Source: Euleptes europaea (Eukaryota; Chordata; Lepidosauria; Squamata; Sphaerodactylidae). From it: a stretch of DNA of 64,000 nucleotides. Below, piece after piece: positions 51,749-61,017 of this stretch. The stretch spans positions 55,890,402-55,954,401 of the forward strand of contig NC_079324.1 of assembly GCF_029931775.1 (NCBI RefSeq), written 5' to 3'. The notes under the pieces are model-generated. The model did not search any database and was not told the origin of the DNA. It worked only from the letters and a program-made list of their open reading frames with translations. Numbering within the stretch: position 1 is the stretch's first letter; each line of letters starts with the position of its first letter. A program made the translations under genes and the position numbers.

Positions 51749-52026
51749 TACATCAGCTGCCAGAGGGGGCAATCTTTCCGCTCTCTGGCCTGTTTCCTAG
51801 AATTATCTGCCCATTGCCAAGCCCTGCACTCAGACTCTGCACCTTGGACTGTGACAGAAACCTCTCTGCGGCCAGAGAGTCAGTAGTTCGAAGATGACCT
51901 CCCCCATGGACATCCTGTCCAGTGTGACATGACCCTGGTTCAGCATACGACTTACCTCTTTCGACAACGACCGTGCCAGGTCCCGAGTTCTCTTTTCTTT
52001 GTACTTGGACTCCCACCTGCCTTTGG

Positions 52027-52105
52027 AAAAGAGTGAGAGTCCAGCAGCACCTTAAAGACTAACAAAATTTCTGGCAGGGTATATGCTTTTGTGATCGATC
52101 TCGAC
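52027..52105 (-). repeat. Dispersed element fragment, as at 1236
   Basis: AGAGTCCAGCAGCACCTTAAAG and AACAAAATTTCTGGCAGGG. Confidence 0.7.
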
Positions 52106-52186
52106 TGCCTTGTTTGCAATAAAACCCTTGTGCAATTACCACGTGTGCCAATTCTCCCTCCACCTTCTCTTTGGGTACCAAAGGTG

Positions 52187-52558
52187 TTTTATTCCCAAGA
52201 CCTAGAGCACGATATGGCTAGGCAATATTCCTGACTCCAAGATGAGTCAGAACCTTTATTCCTTCCAACGTTTGGGGCAAGGGAGTGGGGAAACAAGAAA
52301 GTGAGAACCCCTCCAGAGTCTGCTGTTAAAGCTCGTTAAATTAAAAGAAGAAGAAGAACGAAATCGGAAAGAAAGACCCCCCAAAATAAGCAAAGTTCAC
52401 TTCTCATGGAGAATCTGAAACCGTTCCCAACACGTTGCTAGGAATGTTGTTGTTGTGTGTTGCTCGTTTTAACAGTGCGGCATCCTGTGATTTTTTTTTA
52501 ACCCCCCCTTGCATCCCTGAATTGCTGCGGTATTGTCCGGTCCTTGTCCTGCTAGCTG
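52187..52558 (-). terminator. MMP17: Candidate MMP17 3'UTR with two poly(A) signals
   Basis: Read on the minus strand, AATAAA motifs occur at 52255-52260 and 52187-52193, about 300 and 370 bases after the stop codon. Either could end the transcript. This is placement by motif only. Confidence 0.4.
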
Positions 52559-52884
52559 TCATAGCGGCCCGGCGGCCAAAGCTGCTGTCCGAAGGCTAGC
52601 AAAGATGAGGCCGGCGGAGAGTCCGAGCACTGAGCGTGACCAGAGCGGCTTGGAGGAGGACGAGGTACACGAGCACACCTCACTCTCGGAACGGCTCTCG
52701 TCGTGGTGTCCTTGCTTGGAGCGCACCCTGGTCCTGGTGCTCTCGGCCGGCTCGGGCGCGTCCGACTGCATGTCGCCGCACACCAACCAGTCTCTCGCAA
52801 TGGATTGTGGGTATCCGGGCTCTGCCTCCAGGCTGCCGTCCAATACTTTCCAGTATTCTTTGCCTTTGAAGAAGTAGAGAGACC
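52559..52884 (-). CDS. MMP17: MMP17 terminal coding exon (end of hemopexin domain, GPI signal)
   Basis: The last coding exon starts GSLYFFKGKEYWKVLDG and continues with EAEPGYPQSIARDWLVCGD, whose cysteine closes the hemopexin disulphide. A polar stalk follows with HDESRSESEVCSCTSSSS, then a short basic spacer and a hydrophobic tail (SVLGLSAGLIFASL...) ending AAGPL before TGA. The layout of stalk, small residues and hydrophobic C-terminus is a GPI-attachment signal, as in human MMP17; the attachment serine is probably in the TSSSS stretch (inference). The acceptor is CCACGCAG before GGTCTC, phase 1. The tail diverges from human much more than the propeller, as is usual for GPI signals. Confidence 0.94.
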
Positions 52885-52897
52885 CTGCGTGGGGAAA

Positions 52898-53040
52898 GAA
52901 GAAGAAAAGGGGTTGATTTTTATATGCCGTCTTTCTCTACCACTTAAGGGAGACTCAAACCGGCTGACAATCACCTTCCCTTCCCCTCCCCATAACAGAC
53001 ACCCTGTGAGGCAGGTAGGGCTGAGAGAGCTGTGACTAGC
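52898..53040 (-). mobile_element. CORE-like SINE, 5'-truncated, in last MMP17 intron
   Basis: GAAGAAGAAAAGGGGTTGATTT to GAGAGCTGTGACTAGC, just beyond the terminal exon's acceptor. Confidence 0.8.
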
Positions 53041-53275
53041 GCTTAGATGAAGTGTGCTACAGTTTGTATAAGAATGCTTATTTCTTTTATTTCAGTTAGC
53101 ATTTCTGTGATGTCTGCAGGGAGGGATGTTACCTAGTTAAAGAAAAACAGGTCAAACTAACCTTATGAGATCTAATCAAGACAAGCCCGTCATAATATAT
53201 TTGTCTAGGAAGAAAACACAAGGGGACTAAAGACATAGCTTTGAGATCAGGAGCTTGTCTTGTTGAAGGCTCCGC

Positions 53276-53809
53276 CTTAGAAGAGACATTCCCCGTCTCT
53301 TGCATACAGGAGGGAATGCCTCTCCTTTCCCCAACAGACAGGAATGTCTTTTCTAAGGCTCCATCTTAGAAGATACATTTCTTGTCTCTTGCATACAGGA
53401 AGGAATGCTTCTCCTGTCTCCATCAGACAGGAATGTCTTTTCAAAGGCTCCACCTTATAAGAGGCATTCCCCATCTCTTGCATACAGGAGGGAATGCCTC
53501 TCCTTTCCCCAACAGACAGGAATATCTTTTCTAAGGCTCCATCTTAGAAGAGACATTCCTTGTCTCTTGCATACAGGAGGGAATGCTTCTTCTATCTCCA
53601 TCAGACAGGAATGCCTCTTCTAAGGCTCCACCTTATAAGAGGCATTCCCTGTCTCTTGGATACATTAAGGAATGCCTCTCCTCTCTCCAACAGACAGGAA
53701 GGCCTATTCTAAGGCTCCATCTTAGAAGAGGCATTCCCCAGCTCTTGCATACAGGAGGGAATGCCTCTAATGTCTCCAACAAGTAAGAATGCCTCTTCTA
53801 AGATGGCTT
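53276..53809. repeat. 89-bp minisatellite, six copies, in last MMP17 intron
   Basis: Unit starts 53276, 53365, 53454, 53543, 53632 and 53721, all exactly 89 bp apart. Each unit carries AGAAGAGGCATTCC and its complement-like GGAATGCCTCTCCT, so every unit can fold. Alternate units share variants (CTTAGAAGAG against CTTATAAGAG), which suggests amplification of a two-unit block. Confidence 0.92.
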
Positions 53810-54299
53810 TTGCCCCCTGTGGTATTTTGAAAAAAGAACTTATACTAAAATCCAACAGTGAATTTTCAACCTGCTGAACAATTACATTGGTGACCTGCTT
53901 TAAGGCAGCCTAAAGACTTTCGGATCAATTCACCCCGCCAGATTACACAGCCACAAGTTACAGCCCTATCTTCACCCACAAACAGCGATTCACTGTCATT
54001 TGTCTGGGAAACAACAGGAAAACGTTATCAGCCCTTTGACGTCAATTGCATTGTGGGAGGACCCGTGGGAGCAAGAGGAACAGACCCGCCGATGTGGGAT
54101 GTTGGACTTCTGCGCTGGGACTTGTGGTGTGTTTCGTGGTTCTAACAAACAGCTGTGTGTGTATATATGTCTATGCAGAGGGAGGGAGATATGGATCAGG
54201 GCAGCGGCACTGAGAAAGAGGATCTTCCAGCTTGGGTAATTCATCCCATCCAAAATGTACCTCCCCCAGGTTGTTTTTAGCCTTGGTAGGGAAAATAAA
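53810..54299 (-). other. MMP17 intron sequence
   Basis: Unique. Includes GACGTCAATTGCATTGTGGG near 54040. No exon seen. Confidence 0.45.
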
Positions 54300-54632
54300 T
54301 GAGTTAAATTGTGGGACTCCCTACCCCAGGATGTGTTGATAGCTGCCAGCTTGGAAGGCTTTAAGAGGGGAGTGGACATGTTCATGGAGGAGAGGGCTAT
54401 CCATGGCTAATAGCGAAAATGGATACTAGTCATGATGCATACCTATTCTCTCCAGGATCAGAGAAGCATGCCTATAATATGAGGTGCTGTGGAACACGGG
54501 AAGGATAGTGCTGCTGCCGTCATCTTGTTTGTGGGCTTCCTAGAGGCACCTGGTTGGCCACTGTGTGAACAGAGTGCTGGACTTGATGGGCCTTGATCTG
54601 ATCCAGCATGGCCTTTCTTATGTTCTTAGGAG
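54300..54632 (+). mobile_element. CR1-clade LINE 3' end
   Basis: GAGTTAAATTGTGGGACTCC to CAGCATGGCCTTTCTTATGTTCTTA, 100 bp from the penultimate MMP17 exon. Confidence 0.82.
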
Positions 54633-54732
54633 TGTTCCCCTGTCTCATGCCAGGGCAAAGCACCACTGTTAGCCGAACGGACCCACTGTTAGCCTTATAC
54701 TTGACACCCCTGCTCTAAGCCTACCCACTCAC

Positions 54733-54990
54733 CATCTGACCACCGCGTGGCGTCATCCAAGTTGCTGGGAATCCCCTTCCACAAGATGTCCTCCGAAGGG
54801 TAGCCAGGGTCCATGTGCCGCTCGCGGTCGTTGTAGCTCCAGTAGAGATTATCCTTAAAGAAATAAGCCTTGTCATTGTGGGCCCAGGAAAACGCGGCGT
54901 CGATGCCTCCCAGCGGCAAGCCAAAATCCGAGATTGGCCGAGGGTAGCCTTCCTCCACATTATTGTCTTTGAACACCCAGTATCTGTCTC
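54733..54990 (-). CDS. MMP17: MMP17 exon, hemopexin blades (penultimate coding exon)
   Basis: A 258-bp exon encoding DRYWVFKDNNVEEGYPRPIS through GGIDAAFSWAHNDKAYFFKD, HMDPGYPSEDILWKG and ending DDATRWSDG. This is the central part of the four-bladed hemopexin domain, with the typical repeated DAAF/YFFK/YW...GYP motifs. The acceptor is CTCCCCAG before GAGACA and the donor is GATG before GTGAGT, phase 1 at both ends. It is highly similar to human MMP17 (DNNVEEGYPRPVSDF), which separates it from MMP25 and the transmembrane MT-MMPs. No damage is visible. Confidence 0.95.
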
Positions 54991-55639
54991 CTGGGGAGAA
55001 GAAACAGGCAGGTGGGTAGCAACGTCATTTCTGCCGCGCAGCAGAGAGCCAGCTTCCCGCGCAGGCAAGGTTACCCCGCACCGCCAACTGCTGCAGCAGC
55101 CCTTCAAATGGAATCTGCCACACTCCGGGAGGGGAACGAGAAGAAATCATGAATTGCCGAGAAAGCTGTTTTAGTGTGCACATTCCAAACTCAAGTATAA
55201 AAGGTACAGAAAGAGGTAATCTGCTAAAGGACGCTTCATTTGCAACCGACCCAGATACCCTGGTGCTTTTCGACAGCGCAATATCACAGAATTCCCCTCT
55301 CGTTGGCTCAAAGAGATAGTGTGTGTTGGAGAGGATAGCATCTTGGCCTTGGCAGTGCAGTATGAAATCCTCACTTGCCAGGAAGTAACATTAGGCTAGT
55401 CATTCTATCTCATCTCAGCCTACCTCACAGGGTTGTAGAGAAGATGTTTGAAGACTGCCTGTGAGGGGGAGATCACCACCTCCCTAGGCTGCCAATCTCA
55501 CTGCTGAACTACTCTCAATGTAAAAAAAAACCAACTCTTCACTAGCCAGGCCGTAATTTAAACCCATTATTGTGAGTCCTATCCTCTGCTGCCAACAAGA
55601 ACAGCTCCCTGCCCTCTTAAGTTGTTTTCTGTTTCCCTA
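54991..55639 (-). other. MMP17 intron, start
   Basis: Mostly unique; a degraded third-type SINE lies near 55330-55470 (CAGCCTACCTCACAGGGTTG). No exon seen. Confidence 0.45.
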
Positions 55640-56008
55640 GAAGGTCGGACCAGAACCAACAGGTTGAAATTAAATCAAAAGAGTTTCCGTCTAGACATTA
55701 GGAAGAACTTCCTAACTGTTTGAGCAGTTCCTCAGTGGAAGAGGCTTCATCGGGAGGTGGTAAGCTCCCCTGGAGGTTTTTAAGCAGAGGCTAGATGGCC
55801 ATCAGTCAGCAATGCTGCCTCTATGACCTTAGACAGATCATGAGAGGGAGGGCATCTTTGCCATCTTCTGGGCATGGAAAAGGGGTCACCTGGTGTGTGT
55901 GTGGGTGTGGGGGGAACGGTAGTTGTGAATTTCCTGCATTGTGCAGGGGGTTGGACTAGATGACCCTGGTGACCCTTTCCAACTCTATGATTCTATGATT
56001 CATGAGTC
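55640..56008 (+). mobile_element. CR1 LINE 3' end with ATTCTATG terminus
   Basis: GACATTAGGAAGAACTTCCT, GGGTTGGACTAGATGACCCT and final ATTCTATGATTCTATGATTC, the classic CR1 end. A GT-rich stretch lies at 55890-55912. Confidence 0.88.
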
Positions 56009-56426
56009 AACACTGGGGTAACAATGGGCCAGATCATTAGTGCATGTAGCTCAGTAGCTCAGGATTTTGGCCACCTATGAGGGCTAGCAAATGACTCTGG
56101 GAGCTCCACAAGGAGGATGTGATGGTGATGCCGTAAATCCCGCTGTTGGGATCCCTCATGGGACTGTTTCTCAAGCTTCCTTCCGCCCAGGAACGCTGTT
56201 GCATCAGCAAATGCTGAAAACGGGCGTCTTTGCTAGGTGAGCCAGCAGAGGGCAGCTTAGTCAACAAAACACTCAGCCTTTCTAACAAACTACTGGACAT
56301 ATTAACACCCGTCTAAAAGAAGACTAACACAACCTGCAAAATGTGTCTTGGGAAGGAAAGCAACGAGGGGAAGAAAATGCACATGCAAAAATCCTTATTG
56401 CACAAGATACATTATGCAGGAGGTGT

Positions 56427-56496
56427 CTGTCTGTCTGTCTGTCTTCTAGCTCGCCATCCCCGGCCACAGCTGGTTCAGGGCGGGTAACAACATGTA

Positions 56497-56536
<40 letters not shown>

Positions 56537-56590
56537 TCTAGCTCGCCCTCCCCGGCCACAGCTGGTTCAGGGCGGGTAACAACATCTAAA
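56427..56590. repeat. (GTCT)n microsatellite with 92-bp duplication
   Basis: Two GTCT tracts (56424-56445, 56498-56534) each precede CTAGCTCGCC.TCCCCGGCC...GGGCGGGTAACAACAT, with a period of 92 bp. Confidence 0.88.
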
Positions 56591-56642
56591 ACCATACCAC
56601 AATTCATAATAACATCAATAAGCAATCAGTATAAAACCTAAA

Positions 56643-56900
56643 AAGGCTATCGTATTTTGGTCACGTCATGAGATGACAAGAGTCACTGGAAAAGACAGTC
56701 ATGCTAGGAAAGGTTGAAGGCAGCAGGAAAAGAGGAAGACCCAACAAGAGATGGATTGACTCAATAAAGGAAGCCACGGCCCTCAGTTTGCAAGATCTGA
56801 GCAAGGCTGTCAAAGATAGGACATTTTGGAGGACTTTCAGTCATAGGGTCGCCATGAGTCGGAAGTGACTTGACGGCACTTAACACACACACACACATAA
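56643..56900 (+). mobile_element. Bov-B LINE 3' end in MMP17 intron
   Basis: GGCTATCGTATTTTGGTCAC to GTGACTTGACGGCACTTAAC then (CA)n; matches 16060-16322 closely. Confidence 0.87.
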
Positions 56901-57078
56901 AACCCTATAGCATAAAATCATTAAAATCGTGCCTGGCCAGCGATCTATTTTGGGGGGATACACTGGATTGTGTTCCAGTGGTGAAATGCGTGAGGTGGTG
57001 GAGGGTGTTGCTGAATGGCAACAAATGAGCAAATACAGAGCTCTCGGGATACGACAATCATGGCGGACACTCTCTTAC

Positions 57079-57231
57079 CTTTGAAGAACACAATCTTATG
57101 GTCGTGGGTCCTTTCGTAAACAGCATCCACACTATCCAGATTGAGAGGCAAGCCCCGCCAGAAACGATGGATCTGGGCTGGCTGGAGGGAGACCAAATGC
57201 TTGTTGCGGGTCAGTCTCCAGAAGTATTTTC
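57079..57231 (-). CDS. MMP17: MMP17 exon, hemopexin blade (third from last coding exon)
   Basis: Part of the hemopexin-like propeller of matrix metalloproteinase 17 (MT4-MMP), a GPI-anchored cell-surface zinc protease. The exon opens with GKYFWRLTRNKHLVSLQP, continues through HRFWRGLPLNLDSVDAVYER and ends KIVFFKG, close to human MMP17. The acceptor is CTGTGCAG before GAAAA; the donor is TTCAAAG before GTAAGA. Both splice junctions are phase 1 (153 bp), matching the next exon. The preceding exon (expected HRCSTHFDAVAQIRGEAFFF) was not found up to 64000, so it probably lies beyond the window, past the copia insertion. Confidence 0.93.
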
Positions 57232-57370
57232 CTGCACAGAGAAGTGCTGGTTAGGACAGCGGTGGGCAAGATTCAGGCTCGAATGGTCTACTGTGCTTGT
57301 TTGTCTGGGATCCGCCAGGTAGGGCTGATTGGAAAAAAACAACACCCCAGTTTCCCCTAAGGATGGAGCC

Positions 57371-57435
57371 ACCCAGACCTGGATGGCCCAGGCTAGTCCA
57401 ATCTCATCAGATCTCAGAGACTAAGCTGGGTCACA
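57371..57435 (+). mobile_element. 5S-derived SINE head fragment
   Basis: CAGACCTGGATGGCCCAGGC to CTCAGAGACTAAGCTGGGTC, ended by the next SINE. Confidence 0.75.
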
Positions 57436-57652
57436 CATGAACACATGAAGCTGCCTTATACCGAATCAGACCCTTGGTTCATCCAAGTCGGTATTGTCTA
57501 CTCTGACCGGCAGCGACTCTCCAGGGTCTCAGGCAGGGGTCTTTCACATCACCTACTTGCATAGTCCCTTTAACTGGAGATGCCGGGGATTGAACCTGGG
57601 ACCTTTTGCATGCCAAGCAGATGCTCTACCCCTGAGCCACAGCCCCTCCCAA
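57436..57652 (-). mobile_element. tRNA-Ala SINE, full length, minus strand
   Basis: ATGAACACATGAAGCTGCC to CTGAGCCACAGCCCCTCCC. Confidence 0.87.
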
Positions 57653-57989
57653 CCCGAGATCAGGAAAAACAATATCCTTGTAGTGGACAAATTTGTCCTT
57701 TTTTTTCCATTTGCAACTTTGAAACTGGCTTTCTGGGCTCAGCTAGGCACGTTTCCCCCTCTTTTCATTGATGTGAGAGGTGGCAAACATCAGGCAGGGC
57801 TAGGTGGAGGCTTTATCGAATCAGACACAAGCCTGCCAGTTCCAGGCTGTGTGCTGGAACTTGCAGGAGTTTAATAGCTGAGCCGTGACACAACCAGCAC
57901 CCGCCTGATTAACATGTCCTCGTTGATTTAAGTTCATTGTGTCTTAAGCTTCTCACCTCTCCCCCATCCCTTTTCTTTGTCCTTTCCAC

Positions 57990-58315
57990 GCTGGGAGCCA
58001 GCGTGGTGTAGTGGTTAAGAGTGGTGTTTTGGAGCGGTGGACTCTGATCTGGATAACCGGGTTTGATTCCCCACTCCTCCACACGAGCGGCGGAGGCTAA
58101 TCTGGTGAACTGGGTTTGTTTCCCCACTCCTACACATGGAGCCAGCTGGGTGACCTTGGGCTAGTCACAGCTCTGTTAGAGCTCTCTCAACCCCACCTAC
58201 CTCACAGGGTGTCTGTTGTGGGGAGGGGAAGGGAAAGTGATTGTAAGCAGGTTTGATTCTTCCTTAAGTGGTAGAGAAAGTCGGCATATAAAAACCGACT
58301 CCTCCTCCTCCTTCT
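57990..58315 (+). mobile_element. CORE-like SINE, full length, plus strand
   Basis: GGGAGCCAGCGTGGTGTAGT head to AAAACCGACTCCTCCTCCTC and CTTCTTC tail. Confidence 0.87.
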
Positions 58316-58370
58316 TCTTCATCTTCTACTCCAGAGTATTTTGCGGGGGGGGGGCACAGAGAGTGCATTC

Positions 58371-58589
58371 TCTGGTGTTGGAGGAGCGTTTTAAGGATAC
58401 CATGGACCGCCAGAAAGACATATAAATGGGTTCTAGATCAAATCAAACCTGAACTATCCCTACAAGCTAAAATGACCAAACTGAGGCTATCGTACTTTGG
58501 TCACATTGTAAGAAAACATTGGAAAAGACAATAGTGCTAGGAAAAGTGGAAGGCAGACGGAAAAGAGGAAGACCCAACATGAGATGGTT
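58371..58589 (+). mobile_element. Bov-B LINE fragment, 3' end missing
   Basis: GTGTTGGAGGAGCGTTTTAAG to CCCAACATGAGATGG; joins a CORE-like SINE tail scrap at 58590-58640. Confidence 0.8.
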
Positions 58590-58640
58590 AAAAAAAGAAG
58601 CGTTGGTTTTTATATGCTGACTTTCTCTACCCTTCTTTAT

Positions 58641-59362
58641 GCACAGCAGCAATCATAGGATGGGGGAGAAGTCCCAATTCAAGATTTGTATTTGAGATAG
58701 CTGGCTTCTTTTCTTCTGCATCTTTAACAGCTGGTGAGATTGTCTTTCTGCATTCTATGGAAATTGGTTCCTCGCCAGTAACGCAGGAGGCCAAATGTCC
58801 CGCCCTTCAACATCTGCAAGGCAGTTTGGCTTTCCCCTCTTTTTACTTATTTAAAATTATAATTATAAGGATTTATATCATACAGTGGTAATTATTCCCC
58901 ACTTTGTGGATTTGCTCTATATGACACCAACGGACACATGAATAATACATGGGAGGGCATCCGGGGTGGCAGCGATTTCCTACTTCTTTGACGAACGGTT
59001 TTTCAAAAGGGAAAGGAGAAACCCGAGCTACCATTTCGGCGGCCTCTGCATATTTATGGGAAACATGTGCAATTAAATATGGTGATCCTTTGCATCCCTA
59101 ACGATGCTTGCGCTAGGAAAGGGCAGGCGCCTAATGCTTCAGGAAGTAATCATCGTCGGGCTGCATCAGGGTTTCTTCCCTCGCAAAAGGTATTATATGT
59201 CCAAAGTTCAAAGCAATCCAAAACTCGTTCAACTTAATAGGAGGAAATGTGTGTGGTGTGCTGTGTTTCGGAGTTGTTTTCTTTCTCGAGGATGGGTTAA
59301 GGCAACCCCTGGTAAATAAGTCTAACAGCAATATGCCATAGCATTTTGCTTTTCACGCAGAG
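58641..59362 (-). other. Unique MMP17 intron or 5' flank sequence
   Basis: No exon of MMP17 recognised here; the expected first hemopexin-blade exon was specifically looked for. Confidence 0.45.
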
Positions 59363-59613
59363 TTGGGTGGGGCCATGGCTGGGTTGTAGAGCGACCGCTT
59401 GGCATGCAAAAGGTCCCAGGTTCAATCCCCCGCACCTCGAGCTAAAACAGATCAGGGAAGTCTCATCTGAGACCCTGGAGAGCCGTGGCCAGAGTAGACA
59501 GGAGATGCCAGAGATTGAACCTGGGACCTTCTGCATGCCAAGCAGAGGCTCTACCACTGAACCACGGCCCCTCCCCAGTGGTTTGATCCAGCAGGGCTCT
59601 TCTGATGTTCTTA
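59363..59613. repeat. Inverted pair of tRNA-Ala SINE heads
   Basis: Plus-strand head and body at about 59368-59500 (CATGGCTGGGTTGTAGAGC) faces a minus-strand head at 59503-59576 (GATTGAACCTGGGACCTTC). A CR1-clade tail scrap follows (GATCCAGCAGGGCTCTTC). Confidence 0.75.
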
Positions 59614-59714
59614 AATGCCCCATTTTTTGGCCATTTCATCTTGATTATAGCCAAGAACAGCCCCTTGAATCTTCCTATAAAGAATGTACTTCTGTCCCCT
59701 CTTTCTACTGTACC

Positions 59715-59825
59715 CTGAAAGGTCCCAGGTTTCATCCCTGGAATTTCCATTTAGAGGACCTTGAGTAGACTAAAATCTGCCTAAAATCCTGGACAGCTGC
59801 TGCCACTATTGAGCTAGATGGAATG
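59715..59825 (+). mobile_element. Old tRNA-Ala SINE fragment
   Basis: GAAAGGTCCCAGGTTTCATCC and GAGCTAGATGGAATGACCC, strongly diverged. Confidence 0.5.
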
Positions 59826-59994
59826 ACCCAGAGTCCTTATAAACATTCTTCACAACGGATAAGCAGGGGTTCCGCTAAAAATAAGAGGGGGAAAGTAAGT
59901 CAAGTGCTGATATTCTTACAAAGGTGTCACAACGAGTCCCATGATAATAATGTATGTGAAGTGAACCCTGAAAGGTCCCTTAAATGTCAAGTAA

Positions 59995-60545
59995 CCCTGT
60001 GGTATAGTGGTCAGAACGTCAGACTAGGATCTGGGAGACCCAGGTTCAAATCCCTACTCGGCCATGGAAGCTTGGGTGACCTTGGGCTAGTCCCACTCTC
60101 TCAGTCTAACCTGATTCACAGGGTTAGAACATAAGAACATAAGAAAGGCTCAGCTGGATCAGACCAAGGCCCATCAAGTCCAGCAGTCTGTTCACACAGT
60201 GGCCAACCAGGTGCCTCCAGGAAGCCACAAACAGGACGAGTGCAGCAGCACCATCCTGCCTGAGTTCCACCGCACCCAAAATAATAGTTATGCTCCTCTG
60301 ATACCAGAGAGAATTGGTATGCAGCATGACTAGTATCCATTCTAACTAATGGCCATGAATACCCCTCTCCTCCATGAATATGTCCACTCCCCTCTTAAAG
60401 CCCTCCAGCTGGCAGCCATCACCACATCCTGGGGCAGGGTTGTTGTGAGGATGAAATGGAGAAAAGGAAAATGATATAAGCCGCTTTTGGTCACCATCGT
60501 GGGGAAAGTGGGGCGTAAGTGAAGTCGCTACATAAAATACTAAAG
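59995..60545 (+). mobile_element. Third tRNA-type SINE split by a CR1-clade LINE
   Basis: Head 59995-60125 (GTGGTATAGTGGTCAGAACG, B box CAGGTTCAAATCCC) and tail 60437-60545 (GTTGTTGTGAGGATGAAATGG). The copia LTR begins a few bases later. Confidence 0.8.
60126..60436 (-). mobile_element. CR1-clade LINE 3' end nested in SINE
   Basis: AGAACATAAGAACATAAGAAAGG to CACATCCTGGGGCAG, minus strand. The host SINE reads ACAGGGTT before and GGGTTGTTG after, so the break is clean. Confidence 0.82.
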
Positions 60546-60552
60546 TACAGGC

Positions 60553-60925
60553 TGTCAACATATGTCAAAGTTATGCCTAGTCTGCAGTTTGCTAAACAGA
60601 TCATACTGATCAGAGTGACAGCTAGGTCATGTGATGATGCTGGTCTGATCCAGTTTGTACAGCCAGGAATGGGGATTTCCAGAATGACTCATCTCAGGTG
60701 AACTGTGATTGGTCATGAATGTGTATATAAGTCTGTATAGTGAATGTAAGTTACCTATTGCCTGAAATATATATGCTGGCGGAGCATGCTGATGCTCAGA
60801 GCTGTGAATGTTAACAGCCAAAGGACTCTGTGTAGATATTGTAAATAAACTGTACATAGCAGAACTGCGTGGTGTGAAGTTGCTACCAGGTAAACTCCTG
60901 AAGTCCAGACAAGCTGTGCGCGACA
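60553..60925 (+). repeat. Copia 5' LTR
   Basis: Begins TGTCAACATATG and ends GCGCGACA, about 373 bp with TG...CA ends. It contains a TATA box (GTATATAA near 60723-60730) and an AATAAA signal at 60844-60849, giving a plausible U3-R-U5 layout. The 3' border is set by the primer site that follows directly. Confidence 0.8.
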
Positions 60926-60940
60926 GGGTTATGGGCCCAG
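60926..60940 (+). promoter_or_regulatory. Primer binding site for initiator tRNA-Met anticodon arm
   Basis: GGGTTATGGGCCCAG is the exact reverse complement of the anticodon stem-loop CTGGGCCCATAACCC of vertebrate initiator tRNA-Met. Drosophila copia uses the same internal half-tRNA priming site (GGTTATGGGCCCAG), not the tRNA 3' end. It directly follows the LTR. Confidence 0.88.
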
Positions 60941-61017
60941 ATAGACTGCGCTGAGAGCTGGAGGTTCTATTGGAGTTGGTGAGCTGCTGCCGTGAGTTGC
61001 TGCTGTGAGCAGTTTGG

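Noticed and set aside
53276-53809. CRISPR-like array of regularly spaced repeats
   Set aside because: The whole 89-bp unit repeats, with no variable spacers, in a vertebrate intron; it is a minisatellite.
52559-57231. MMP25 or a transmembrane MT-MMP
   Set aside because: NNVEEGYPRP, AHND.AYFFKD and the ARDWLVCGD end followed by a GPI-type tail fit MMP17; no cytoplasmic tail is present.
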